Source: CAZCZR01 sp964503455 (lineage in GTDB: Bacteria; Bacillota; Clostridia; UBA1381). From it: DNA of 11,518 bases. A program made the translations under genes and the position numbers. This document shows, piece after piece, positions 1-7,728 of this stretch. Below the pieces are notes generated by a model. It saw only the letters and a list, made by a program, of their open reading frames with translations, ran no database searches and was not told where the DNA came from. The stretch is taken from assembly GCA_964503455.1 (NCBI GenBank), contig CAZCZR010000055.1:1-11518 (forward strand), given 5' to 3'. Positions within the stretch are counted from its first letter, which is position 1. Each line of letters begins with the position of its first letter.

Positions 1-14
1 TTTGATATTCCGAA

Positions 15-1670
15 TTATTCGCTAAGCATCTTATTCATCGCGCTTATCAGCGCGTAAAGAGATGAGGTGTTTATATTTCTGTCAACTCCCGCGCCCCAGT
101 ATATCTTGTCCGAGCCGTTTCTGACGCCGATATAGCTTACGGCCTTTGAGGCGGAGGAACGCTCCAAAGCGTGTTCGTTATACGACACTATCTCAAAATC
201 CCTTCCCAGATATTTCCTGAATCCCCCGCACAGAGCGTCCAGCGGACCGTTGCCGCTGCCTTTTACGGTGACAACCTTGCCGTTATGCTCCACCGTTGCG
301 CAGATCTCGGTGGTGTCGTCGTTCTGCGTGGTTTTATAAAATACCATATTCACCGGCGAGGTCAGATTCACATAATTATCCTTAAACGCCTGATGTATCT
401 CATGGTTTGTCAGCACCGTATGCTTTTTGTCCGACATATCGGTTATTATGCGCGAGAACGGCACAAGCATTTCCTTGGGAATAATATAGCCGTACTTGTT
501 CTGCATGATATACGCAACGCCGCCCTTGCCGGATTGGGAGTTGATCTGTATAGGCTCGTACTTTCTGCCGAGATCGGTCGGGTCGATGGTCAGATACGGA
601 TTTTCCCAGTAATTGCCGGGCTTTTCGTCGTACAGATCCATGCTTTTCTTTATCGCGTCCTGATGCGAGCCCGAAAACGCCACGTAAGCCATTTCGCCCG
701 CGTAAGGATGACGCGGAGGTATGGGCATTTTGTTGTATTTCTCGAACACTTCTATGATCTGGTCTATATTCTCTAGGTTGAGCTTGGGGTCTATGCCCTG
801 ACAGTACATATTCAAAGCCACGTTTATAATATCGGTGTTTCCCGTGCGCTCTCCGTTTCCGAACAGCGTTCCCTCAACTCTGTCCGCGCCCGCAAGCAGA
901 GCAAGCTCGGTGGAGCCTACGCCGGTGCCGCGGTCGTTGTGCGCGTGGACGCTGATGACGAGGTTTTCCCTGTTGTTGAGGTGCTTGCACATATACTCGA
1001 TCTGATCGGCGTATACGTTGGCGGTGGCGACTTCTATCGTGGAGGGCAGGTTCACTATCACCTTTCTGTCGGGCGACGGCTTTAATATCTCAAGCACGGC
1101 GTTTGTGATCTCCGCCGCGTATTCGGGCTCGGTGCAGGTAAACGATTCGGGCGAGTATTCGTAGCGGATGCGGCCTTCAAGCTTTCCCTCGGCAAGGCTT
1201 GTGACCAGCTTCGCGCCGTCTACCGCAAGCTGTTTTATCTCCTCTTTGTTCTTTTTGAAAACAACTCTCCGCTGAAGGGACGAGGTGGAGTTATAGAGGT
1301 GGATAATGGCGTTTTTCGCGCCGCGCAGAGCTTCCACGGTGCGCTTTATTATATGCTCTCTCGCCTGTGTAAGCACCTGTATGGTAACGTCGTCGGGGAT
1401 GATGTTTTCTTCTATAAGACGGCGCGTGAACTCGAACTCCGTATTCGACGCCGCCGGAAAGCCGACCTCTATCTCCTTGAAGCCGAGCTTTACAAGAAAC
1501 TTGAAAAACTCTATCTTTTCGTCCGTGGTCATAGGCGAATACAGCGCCTGATTTCCGTCGCGGAGGTCAACGCTGCACCAGATGGGAGCGTGCGTTATTT
1601 CCTTGTCGGGCCACTCCCTGTTTTCTATGGGAACCTTGTAATACATTTTTCTGTACTTTTGATACTGCAT
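15..1670 (-). CDS. leuA: 2-isopropylmalate synthase (LeuA, long 'type 2' form)
   Basis: Catalyses the first committed step of leucine synthesis: acetyl-CoA plus 2-oxoisovalerate gives 2-isopropylmalate, in the cytoplasm. The 551-residue length and N-terminus (REWPDKEITHAPIWCSVDLRDGNQAL) are typical of the type 2 family, longer than the usual ~510-residue enterobacterial form. The catalytic TIM barrel shows the DLRDGNQ metal/substrate motif (about 35-41), HAHND (242-246, metal-binding histidines) and GNGERTGNTD (271-280). The C-terminal third holds the regulatory domain that binds leucine in this family, with GNGPLDAL and GAGVDRNINTSSLYAL. The ATG at 1670 is chosen because AGGAAAGG lies 10 bases upstream, the same spacing as for the leader peptide. 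The gene is complete; only 14 bases follow its stop, so no terminator or downstream leu gene is visible. Control by the leucine attenuator at 1760-1909 is inferred. Confidence 0.97.
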   Translation of the reverse strand: MQYQKYRKMYYKVPIENREWPDKEITHAPIWCSVDLRDGNQALYSPMTTDEKIEFFKFLVKLGFKEIEVGFPAASNTEFEFTRRLIEENIIPDDVTIQVLTQAREHIIKRTVEALRGAKNAIIHLYNSTSSLQRRVVFKKNKEEIKQLAVDGAKLVTSLAEGKLEGRIRYEYSPESFTCTEPEYAAEITNAVLEILKPSPDRKVIVNLPSTIEVATANVYADQIEYMCKHLNNRENLVISVHAHNDRGTGVGSTELALLAGADRVEGTLFGNGERTGNTDIINVALNMYCQGIDPKLNLENIDQIIEVFEKYNKMPIPPRHPYAGEMAYVAFSGSHQDAIKKSMDLYDEKPGNYWENPYLTIDPTDLGRKYEPIQINSQSGKGGVAYIMQNKYGYIIPKEMLVPFSRIITDMSDKKHTVLTNHEIHQAFKDNYVNLTSPVNMVFYKTTQNDDTTEICATVEHNGKVVTVKGSGNGPLDALCGGFRKYLGRDFEIVSYNEHALERSSASKAVSYIGVRNGSDKIYWGAGVDRNINTSSLYALISAMNKMLSE

Positions 1671-1759
1671 GATCTTTCTTCCTTTCCTTTTTCATAAGGG
1701 CAGAATTGCGCGTCCCAAGCATATCGTGCGATCCCCTTTTTGAGGGAATAAGCGCGTAT

Positions 1760-1793
1760 AAAAAAACCGAGCCGCACAATGTGCGCTGCCCGG
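1760..1793 (-). terminator. intrinsic terminator of the leuA attenuator
   Basis: Read on the minus strand, the outer arms CCGGGC and GCTCGG pair (one G-U), as do the inner arms CGCAC and GTGCG around a three-base ATT loop. The only defect is a two-base AG bulge on the 5' side, giving 11 pairs, and seven T follow at once. It lies about 90 bases before the leuA start and after the leader peptide, so it would stop transcription before the gene. The inner arm contains CACATTGT, exactly complementary to an upstream leader segment, which makes it switchable. Confidence 0.85.
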
Positions 1794-1859
1794 TGTACTG
1801 CCTTTGATTATATTTCGGCACATAAACCAAACTGATACACATTGTCTGTTCAGTCCGTT
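1776..1859 (-). promoter_or_regulatory. leuA attenuator: competing RNA pairings
   Basis: Two alternatives to the terminator can be seen on the minus strand. First, AACGGACTGA (1850-1859, the last leader codons) can pair with TCAGTTTGGTT (1825-1835), leaving ACAATGTG (1838-1845) in the loop. Second, ACAATGTG is an exact 8-base complement of CACATTGT (1776-1783) in the terminator and would break its inner stem. A ribosome stalled on the leucine codons would open the first hairpin and free ACAATGTG for antitermination. A ribosome reaching the stop at 1850 would cover ACAATGTG and let the terminator form. The pairings are seen; the mechanism is inferred from classical leu/trp attenuation. Confidence 0.7.
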
Positions 1860-1909
1860 AAAAGTAGCAAATTGTTTAGCAGAGCCTTGTATGAAGCTGT
1901 TTTACTCAT
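1850..1909 (-). CDS. leucine-rich leader peptide of leuA (19 aa)
   Basis: A short reading frame between the leuA promoter and the attenuator terminator. It encodes MSKTASYKALLNNLLLLTD and then TGA. Six of residues 10-17 are leucine, using CTG, CTA, TTG, CTA, CTT and TTA, a run expected to stall the ribosome when charged leucyl-tRNA is short. The ATG at 1909 has AGGAAAGG 10 bases upstream, matching the ribosome site and spacing of leuA itself. The peptide has no expected function as a protein; its translation would decide which RNA structure forms downstream. Enteric leuL is the known parallel in function, but no sequence homology is claimed. It is too short for most gene finders. Chance is unlikely given the leucine run, ribosome site, promoter, antiterminator and terminator in the right order. 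Confidence 0.85.
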   Translation of the reverse strand: MSKTASYKALLNNLLLLTD

Positions 1910-1941
1910 TTGCCTCGCGCCTTTCCTGATATAATAACTCT

Positions 1942-1970
1942 ATTATACATTAAAAAATCCGTTCTGTCAA
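1942..1970 (-). promoter_or_regulatory. leuA promoter (sigma-A type)
   Basis: On the minus strand TTGACA (1965-1970) and TATAAT (1942-1947) are separated by 17 bases, a perfect match to the housekeeping consensus. Transcription should start near 1935, about 25 bases before the leader-peptide ATG. AT-rich DNA lies upstream of the -35. With a promoter this strong, the attenuator is probably the main control. Confidence 0.9.
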
Positions 1971-2040
1971 TATTTTTTGATATAAAATTTTGATTTTTTT
2001 GGTTTTGATAAATCTTTTTCGCGTGATTTTTCAAAAAGCA
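1971..2040. repeat. AT-rich spacer between divergent promoters with three TTTTGAT repeats
   Basis: The 70 bases between the two divergent -35 boxes are strongly AT-rich. They contain TTTTGAT at 1975-1981, 1988-1994 and 2003-2009, spaced 13 and 15 bases apart. These could be UP-element-like contacts for RNA polymerase or a regulator site, but in DNA this AT-rich the repeats may be chance. No palindrome of the CodY type was found. Confidence 0.3.
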
Positions 2041-2069
2041 TTGACAAAACGAAAGATATATACTATAAT
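2041..2069 (+). promoter_or_regulatory. ileS promoter (sigma-A type)
   Basis: TTGACA (2041-2046) and TATAAT (2064-2069) with a 17-base spacer, again a perfect consensus. Transcription should start near 2076, giving a leader of about 300 bases that holds the T-box element. Its -35 box is 70 bases from the divergent leuA -35 box. Confidence 0.9.
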
Positions 2070-2095
2070 GTATACAATAATAAATATGACCTTTG

Positions 2096-2337
2096 TAAAG
2101 ACATTGATGGAGACAGTAAGCTGTGTCGGAGGGCAGGAGCGAGCCGCGGACGGTGCGAGCGCGGCGCTTAGTAGATACGGACGAACATCACTCCGGAGTC
2201 GCAGGCTGAAAGGGAAACCGATTAAGCCGTGCCGGTTTTTCCGCCGTAAACGGAACGCATATGATAGTATGTCGGGGTGGTTTTAAACGAATGATTTCAA
2301 TTCGTCCCTGTATGCGCGGCAACAGGGGCATTTTTAT
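2096..2337 (+). promoter_or_regulatory. T-box riboswitch, isoleucine specifier, upstream of ileS
   Basis: A tRNA-sensing leader that allows transcription when uncharged tRNA-Ile accumulates. The start GATGGAGACAGTA (from 2106) is the usual beginning of T-box Stem I. The specifier region reads GAAC-ATC-ACTCCGGAG, with ATC (2187-2189) coding isoleucine, followed by GCAGGCTGAAA as in many T-boxes. The antiterminator is clear: GGGG at 2274-2277, bulge TGGTTTTAA, then a perfect hairpin ACGAAT/ATTCGT (2287-2292 and 2299-2304), then CCC. TGGT can pair with the ACCA end of an uncharged tRNA whose discriminator base is A. The terminator at 2303-2337 shares this segment. Exact ends of the element are approximate. 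Confidence 0.93.
2303..2337 (+). terminator. T-box terminator hairpin of ileS
   Basis: GTCCCTGT (2304-2311) pairs with ACAGGGGC (2322-2329) over a 10-base loop with one G-U pair, and is followed by ATTTTTATTT. The 5' arm overlaps the CCC needed for the antiterminator, so the two structures exclude each other as in known T-boxes. Confidence 0.9.
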
Positions 2338-2374
2338 TTCATCTCATAAAAACAGGAAAGGATCATGCAAACCA

Positions 2375-5300
2375 ATGTACGAAAAAGTATCACCGAATCT
2401 CAGCTTTGTCGAGCATGAGAAAAAAATTGTACAGTTCTGGAAGGACAACGACATCTTCCGAAAAAGTATCGAAAACCGCAAGGACGGCGAAACATATACC
2501 TTCTATGACGGGCCGCCCACAGCCAACGGCAAGCCGCATATCGGCCATGTGCTGACGCGCGTTATCAAGGATATGATCCCGCGTTACCGCACCATGAAAG
2601 GCTATAAGGTGCTGCGCAAGGCGGGCTGGGACACTCACGGACTGCCCGTTGAGCTTGAGGTCGAGAAAAAGCTCGGTCTTGACGGTAAGGAGCAGATCGA
2701 GGAATACGGTCTGGAGCCGTTTATAAATGAATGTAAGGAAAGCGTATGGAAGTACAAGGGTATGTGGGAGGACTTCTCCGGCAAGGTCGGCTTCTGGGCG
2801 GACATGGACAACCCGTATGTTACGTATCACAACGATTTTATCGAGTCGGAATGGTGGGCGCTTAAAAGGATCTGGGAAAAGGGACTTTTATACAAGGGCC
2901 ACAAGATCGTACCCTACTGCCCTCGCTGCGGAACGCCGCTTTCCTCTCACGAGGTCGCTCAGGGCTACAAGGACGTAAAAGAGCGTTCGGCGACGGCGAA
3001 GTTTATCGTAAAGGGCGAGGAAAACACCTATTTTCTGGCATGGACGACCACGCCGTGGACGCTGCCCTCAAACGTGGCGCTGTGCGTAAACCCAGACGAA
3101 ACCTATGTTAAAATCAAGGCGGGGAATGAGTATTATATCCTTGCCGAGGCGCTTGCCGGCGCGAACATGAAGGACACGGAATACGAAATTGTCGAAGCAT
3201 ATACGGGCAGAGAGCTTGAATACAAGGAATACGTTCCCCTGTTTGATTTTGCAAAGCCCTCCGAAAAGGCGTATTACGTGACCTGCGACGGCTACGTTAC
3301 TCTCACAGACGGCACCGGTATCGTTCATATCGCTCCCGCGTTCGGCGAGGACGACGCGAATGTCGGCAGGAAATACGGTCTGCCCTTCGTGCAGCTTGTG
3401 GACGGCAAGGGACAGATGACCGCCGAAACCCCTTGGGCGGGAACCTTCTGCAAGGACGCGGACAAGGAAATACTTGTTGACCTTGAAAAGCGGGGTCAGC
3501 TTTTCAGCGCGCCGAAGTTCGAACACAGCTATCCGTTCTGCTGGAGATGCGATACGCCGCTTATCTACTATGCGCGCGACACATGGTTTATCAAAATGAC
3601 CGCCGTAAAGGACGATCTTATCAAAAACAACAAGACAGTCAACTGGATACCCAAGACCATAGGCGAGGGACGTTTCGGCTCGTGGCTTGAAAACGTTCAG
3701 GACTGGGGCATCAGCCGAAACCGCTACTGGGGTACGCCGTTAAATATCTGGGAATGTGAGTGCGGAAAGCGCTTGGCGATAGGATCCATAGCGGAGCTTA
3801 AACAAATGAGCCCCAACTGCCCCGACGATATTGAGCTGCACAGACCGTTCATCGACAAGGTGACCGTGACCTGTCCCGACTGCGGAAAGCAGATGAAGCG
3901 TGTGCCGGAGGTCATAGACTGCTGGTTTGATTCGGGCGCGATGCCCTTCGCACAGTGGCACTATCCGTTTGAGAACAAGGAGATATTCGAGGACAATTTC
4001 CCGGCGGACTTTATTTCGGAGGCTGTCGATCAGACAAGAGGCTGGTTCTATTCGCTGCTTGCGGAGTCCACGCTGCTGTTTGACAAGGCTCCGTATAGGA
4101 ATGTTCTTGTCTTGGGCCACGTTCAGGACGAGAACGGGCAGAAGATGTCCAAATCAAAGGGCAACGCGGTGGATCCGTTCGAGGCGCTTTCCGAATACGG
4201 CGCGGACGCGATACGCTGGTACTTCTATTCAAATTCCGCTCCGTGGCTGCCGAACCGATTCCACGGCGGCGCAGTCGTTGAGGGGCAGCGCAAGTTTATG
4301 GGAACGTTTTGGAACACTTACGCGTTCTTTGTTCTTTACGCGAACATAGATAATTTTGACGCGACAAAGTATACTCTTGACTACGGGTCGCTGTCCGTGA
4401 TGGATAAGTGGCTGCTTTCAAAGCTCAACACGCTTGTAAAAACGGCGGACAGCAATCTTGCCGAATACAAGATAACCGAGACCGCGAGAGTGCTTGACGA
4501 TTTTGTGGACGAGCTTTCAAACTGGTATGTGCGCCGCTCAAGGACGCGCTTCTGGGTGAAGGATATGCCGCAGGATAAGATAAACGCGTACATGACGCTT
4601 TACACCGCGCTTGTGACGCTTGCAAAAACCGCTGCGCCCATGATACCGTTTATGTGCGAGGATATATATCAGAACCTTGTAAGGAGTATCGACAAATCGG
4701 CTCCAGAGTCGGTGCATCTGTGCGACTTCCCGACATATGACGAGAGCCTGATAGATCCGGAGCTTGAGGACAAAATGGAGGAGATACTTGAGATAGTGGT
4801 TCTCGGCCGCGCAGCGAGAAACGCCGCGAATATCAAGAACCGTCAGCCTATAGGCGTTATGTACGTCAAGGCGGACAAGGCGCTTGACGGCATTTACTCC
4901 GACATAATACGCGACGAGCTCAACGTAAAAGAGGTGCGCTTCTCGGATGATGTGCGCGATTTTACAACCTACAGCTTCAAGCCGCAGCTGAGAACTCTTG
5001 GCAGACGCTTCGGCAAGAGCATCAACCTTGTAAAGACCATTCTTTCGGAGCTTGACGGCAACGCCGCGATGGACGAGCTGAATGAAACCGGCTCTCTTAA
5101 AATAACCGTGGACGGAGCCGAGGAAACGCTTACGGCGGATGACCTGCTCATCGAAGCGGCGCAGAAGCCCGGCTTTGAGTCGGCGTCGGACAACGGCATA
5201 ACGGCGGTGCTTGACACGAATCTTTCCGAGGAGCTTATAGAGGAAGGCTTTGTGCGCGAGGTTATATCAAAGATACAGACCATGAGAAAAGACGCTGATT

Positions 5301-5488
5301 TCGAGGTCATGGACCACATCACGCTTTATCTGGACGGCAGCGGCAAGATCGCGGATATTGTAAAGAAAAACGAGATGTTTGTAAAGAATGAAACTCTCAC
5401 CGACAATGTCGTATACGGCAAAGCCGGCGGCAGCGTAAAAGAATGGAGCATCAACGGCGAAAAGGTAACTATGGGCGTTGAGCGGTAG
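2375..5488 (+). CDS. ileS: isoleucyl-tRNA synthetase (eukaryote-like, IleS2 type)
   Basis: Class I aminoacyl-tRNA synthetase that charges tRNA-Ile with isoleucine in the cytoplasm. At 1037 residues it fits the long eukaryote-like bacterial type rather than the ~920-residue Bacillus/E. coli type; GPPTANGKPHIGHVLTR is also typical of that type. HIGH lies at 55-58 and KMSKS at 590-594. Between them are the editing-domain segments TTPWTLPSNVAL and GTGIVHIAPAFGEDD, and Cys pairs CPRC, CWRC, CEC and CPDC that look like zinc knuckles. WFDSGAMPFAQW and QTRGWFYSLL are family motifs. The anticodon-binding helical domain follows from about residue 670. ATG 2375 is chosen because the protein begins MYEKVSPNLSFVEHEKKI as in relatives, and AGGAAAGG (2354-2361) lies 13 bases upstream. 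A longer in-frame start at 2261 lies inside the T-box and is rejected. Controlled by the T-box. Confidence 0.98.
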   Translation: MYEKVSPNLSFVEHEKKIVQFWKDNDIFRKSIENRKDGETYTFYDGPPTANGKPHIGHVLTRVIKDMIPRYRTMKGYKVLRKAGWDTHGLPVELEVEKKLGLDGKEQIEEYGLEPFINECKESVWKYKGMWEDFSGKVGFWADMDNPYVTYHNDFIESEWWALKRIWEKGLLYKGHKIVPYCPRCGTPLSSHEVAQGYKDVKERSATAKFIVKGEENTYFLAWTTTPWTLPSNVALCVNPDETYVKIKAGNEYYILAEALAGANMKDTEYEIVEAYTGRELEYKEYVPLFDFAKPSEKAYYVTCDGYVTLTDGTGIVHIAPAFGEDDANVGRKYGLPFVQLVDGKGQMTAETPWAGTFCKDADKEILVDLEKRGQLFSAPKFEHSYPFCWRCDTPLIYYARDTWFIKMTAVKDDLIKNNKTVNWIPKTIGEGRFGSWLENVQDWGISRNRYWGTPLNIWECECGKRLAIGSIAELKQMSPNCPDDIELHRPFIDKVTVTCPDCGKQMKRVPEVIDCWFDSGAMPFAQWHYPFENKEIFEDNFPADFISEAVDQTRGWFYSLLAESTLLFDKAPYRNVLVLGHVQDENGQKMSKSKGNAVDPFEALSEYGADAIRWYFYSNSAPWLPNRFHGGAVVEGQRKFMGTFWNTYAFFVLYANIDNFDATKYTLDYGSLSVMDKWLLSKLNTLVKTADSNLAEYKITETARVLDDFVDELSNWYVRRSRTRFWVKDMPQDKINAYMTLYTALVTLAKTAAPMIPFMCEDIYQNLVRSIDKSAPESVHLCDFPTYDESLIDPELEDKMEEILEIVVLGRAARNAANIKNRQPIGVMYVKADKALDGIYSDIIRDELNVKEVRFSDDVRDFTTYSFKPQLRTLGRRFGKSINLVKTILSELDGNAAMDELNETGSLKITVDGAEETLTADDLLIEAAQKPGFESASDNGITAVLDTNLSEELIEEGFVREVISKIQTMRKDADFEVMDHITLYLDGSGKIADIVKKNEMFVKNETLTDNVVYGKAGGSVKEWSINGEKVTMGVER

Positions 5489-5512
5489 GATATATTTATA
5501 GCAAGATATGAC

Positions 5513-5543
5513 AGGGGCGACCTCTTCGGGCCGCCCTTTGTTT
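5513..5543 (+). terminator. intrinsic terminator after ileS
   Basis: GGGCG and CC pair with GG and CGCCC around a TCTTC loop, with small internal mismatches, followed by TTTGTTT. It begins 25 bases after the ileS stop. Read on the other strand it lacks a T tract, so it is a weak candidate end for the convergent GH42 gene. Confidence 0.75.
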
Positions 5544-5606
5544 AATGCACAGCTTGCCGCGCAAGTTATTCACATCCCCAAGGGAGGCTTGCTTGCGCAC
5601 AGCTGC

Positions 5607-7571
5607 TTATTCGATTATCTCCACGCCCCACGGAGCAAGCGTGCCGTCAAATTCTTTGCCCGTGAATACCGATACGCCGTCCGCGCGGACGCGGCGCTCG
5701 GACGCGGAGAAGTTCAAAAGCACAGTATACTCCCTGCCGTCCGCTGCTCTGCGGCGGATTATCTCCGTATCGGCGGGCTTTTCAACGCGTGTTATGCCCG
5801 ACTCGTCGGCAACCTCCGCGCAAAGACGCTCCAAAGCCTTGTCCTCAAGGTCGCAGCCGACATACCATACCGTGCCTTTGCCGTAACGGTTTTTGGTTAT
5901 CGCCGCGCCGCCCTTGTAAAATTCGCCGTCATACGCGCATACCGTTTCGGCGCCCTCGCTTACGATCATATCGCGCCATATATGCGATGTTCCCCAGCCG
6001 CCCGAAAGAGGCACGTCCGTTTTCGTCGAGTCAAATTCCTGAGCCGTTATGCCCGCGAGGGCGCGAAGCCTGCCGGGGACGGTGTCGGGGAGCATATTGT
6101 TGTTTTCGTCCTTTACGCCGCTTCTGTATGTAAGCACCAGTGTGCCGCCGCCGGAAACGTAGCTTTCAAGCAGCCTTTGCTCGCGCTCGGTCACGATTAT
6201 ATGCGCCGGCATATACACCGCCTTGTACTCCGGCCCTATCATATCCGCAAAACCGCATTTCGCGTTTACGCCCGCGCGGCTGTTCGCCTTAAAGTAATCG
6301 TATAAAAGTCCGTTGTAGTCAAAATCCTTCACATGGCGCTTTATGCTGTGTGACCATGCATCGGTGTAGGACTTTACTATAAGCGTATCGCTTAAGGTAT
6401 CCGCGCCCTCGAAAAGTCCCGAAAGCCTTTTAAGCTCCGCGCCTATGCCCTGTATCTCGTAATATCTTCTGCGGGGTATGCCGTCGTGGTCGAGAATACC
6501 GAGCCAGTACTGCTCCATGCCGAAAAGCGCGGATCTGAAACGGAAGTACATCATGCCCTCGCAGCCGTGGGCAAGCGCCTGATACGTCCACAGCCGAAGC
6601 TGCCCCGGCCTCGGAGTGCCGCCGAACACATCCCATCCCGCAGGCCCCGACTGCTGCTCCATTACCCAGAAGCTCCTGTCCTTTACACCGCGCATTATCT
6701 CGTGCGCCATTGACACATACTCATGCTCGCTGCCGCCCCACTGGTTATCCGGGTAGCAGTCCCATGACACAATGTCAAGATCCTTTGCAAGCTCGCGGTA
6801 ATCTATATCGGAGAAATGCCCCATAAGGTTATGCGTTATCGGCTTGTCCGAGTATTTTCGTATTATATCCGCCTGCATTTTTTGAAAGCTCACCCACGAA
6901 TCGGAGGAGAAGCGGCAGTAGTCAAGCTCCAGCGCGGGATTGTGGTTGCGCTGATCGGCATAAAGCGCGTCGCAGGAGGAATACGCCGGAAGTATCACAT
7001 CGTCAAAGCTGTCGAAGCTGTGACTCCAGAATACCGTACCCCAAGTCCTGTTAAGCTCGTCAGTGCCGGAGTACTTTTTTGAAAGCCAGCGTGAAAACGC
7101 CTTTTGACAGCTCGGACAATAGCAGCGCGTGCTTGCGTGACAGCCGAACTCGTTGTCGATCTGCCACGCGGCGATGTTCGGGTTTTCGGCATAGTGCCTC
7201 GCAAGCTCCTCGGTGACAATGCGGCTGCGTTCGATATAGGCGGGACTGTTTGAGCAGCACTCGCGCCTTGAGCCGAAGCCGCGCGCGCGGCCGAATTTGT
7301 CGCGCATCAAAACATCGTACCTGTTCACAAGCCATTTGGGCGGAGCGGCCGTCGGGGTGCCGAGTATGACCGAGATTCCCTCCGCCGCCAAAGCCTCTAT
7401 CGCCTCGTCAAGCCATGAAAAATCAAACACGCCCTCCTCCGGCTCTATCAGCTTCCACGCAAATTCCGCCATTCTTACCGTGTTCATATTACATTCGCGC
7501 ATCAGCCGCGCATTGCGCGCCCAATCCTTTTTGTCCCAATGCTCGGGATAGTAGTCGGCTCCGAAGATCAT
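5607..7571 (-). CDS. beta-galactosidase, glycoside hydrolase family 42
   Basis: Hydrolyses terminal beta-galactosides, in this family often short galacto-oligosaccharides or galactan fragments rather than lactose. There is no signal peptide, so it acts in the cytoplasm on imported sugars. The 654-residue protein opens MIFGADYYPEHWDKKDW, a GH42 hallmark. The acid/base is E141 in AWQIDNEFG and the likely nucleophile E305 in FWVMEQQSGPAGWD. Cysteines at about 106, 150, 152 and 155 form the zinc cluster known in many GH42 enzymes. A trimerisation (flavodoxin-like) domain and a small C-terminal beta domain follow. ATG 7571 is chosen over the in-frame starts at 7643 and 7586 because GGAGG (7580-7584) sits 8 bases ahead of it. 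No convincing promoter was found in the short gap upstream; an 8-bp palindrome TCAGCTGA at 7601-7608 might be an operator. Substrate is inferred from family. Confidence 0.93.
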   Translation of the reverse strand: MIFGADYYPEHWDKKDWARNARLMRECNMNTVRMAEFAWKLIEPEEGVFDFSWLDEAIEALAAEGISVILGTPTAAPPKWLVNRYDVLMRDKFGRARGFGSRRECCSNSPAYIERSRIVTEELARHYAENPNIAAWQIDNEFGCHASTRCYCPSCQKAFSRWLSKKYSGTDELNRTWGTVFWSHSFDSFDDVILPAYSSCDALYADQRNHNPALELDYCRFSSDSWVSFQKMQADIIRKYSDKPITHNLMGHFSDIDYRELAKDLDIVSWDCYPDNQWGGSEHEYVSMAHEIMRGVKDRSFWVMEQQSGPAGWDVFGGTPRPGQLRLWTYQALAHGCEGMMYFRFRSALFGMEQYWLGILDHDGIPRRRYYEIQGIGAELKRLSGLFEGADTLSDTLIVKSYTDAWSHSIKRHVKDFDYNGLLYDYFKANSRAGVNAKCGFADMIGPEYKAVYMPAHIIVTEREQRLLESYVSGGGTLVLTYRSGVKDENNNMLPDTVPGRLRALAGITAQEFDSTKTDVPLSGGWGTSHIWRDMIVSEGAETVCAYDGEFYKGGAAITKNRYGKGTVWYVGCDLEDKALERLCAEVADESGITRVEKPADTEIIRRRAADGREYTVLLNFSASERRVRADGVSVFTGKEFDGTLAPWGVEIIE

Positions 7572-7641
7572 CTTGTTATCCTCCATAAAAATATGTATTT
7601 TCAGCTGATATATAATTACCCCTGTTTTCGCTGCGCGTAAC

Positions 7642-7670
7642 ACAAAACGGGGGCGAATTTTATCCGCCCC
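7642..7670 (-). terminator. terminator after the toxin-antitoxin pair
   Basis: On the minus strand GGGGCG (7665-7670) pairs with CGCCCC over a nine-base loop, followed by CGTTTTG. It lies about 60 bases beyond the yoeB stop and before the GH42 gene, so it should separate the two transcripts. The T tract is only four bases, so some read-through is possible. Confidence 0.65.
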
Positions 7671-7728
7671 TTATCCTGCCGCCCGTGTAAATTTTAATAG
7701 CTGCGGTGTTTTGCTCATTTAATAAATA

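Noticed and set aside
1567..1842. 91-codon minus-strand frame upstream of and overlapping leuA
   Set aside because: It starts inside the attenuator, crosses the terminator and overlaps the leuA start in another frame; the leader structures explain this DNA better.
1671..1940. T-box upstream of leuA
   Set aside because: No GGGTGG core or antiterminator bulge is present; the leucine leader peptide accounts for the region.
1941..2075. CodY operator in the divergent promoter region
   Set aside because: No convincing match to the AATTTTCNGAAAATT-type palindrome was found.
2205..2246. ACCG...CGGT hairpin followed by TTTTT within the ileS leader, as a separate terminator
   Set aside because: The stem is short with a 12-base loop, and it falls where T-box stems II/III are expected.
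1990..2286. 98-codon plus-strand frame before ileS
   Set aside because: It crosses the ileS promoter and ends inside the T-box, and has no recognisable protein features.
2261..2374. Longer N-terminus for ileS
   Set aside because: It would be translated from inside the T-box antiterminator; the family N-terminus begins at 2375.
5559..5598. Inverted repeat GCGCAAG/CTTGCGC after the GH42 stop as its terminator
   Set aside because: The loop is 26 bases and no T tract follows on the minus strand.
5508..6305. 265-codon plus-strand frame opposite the GH42 gene
   Set aside because: It lies over a clear GH42 coding region and shows no domain; it is a shadow of GC-rich codons.
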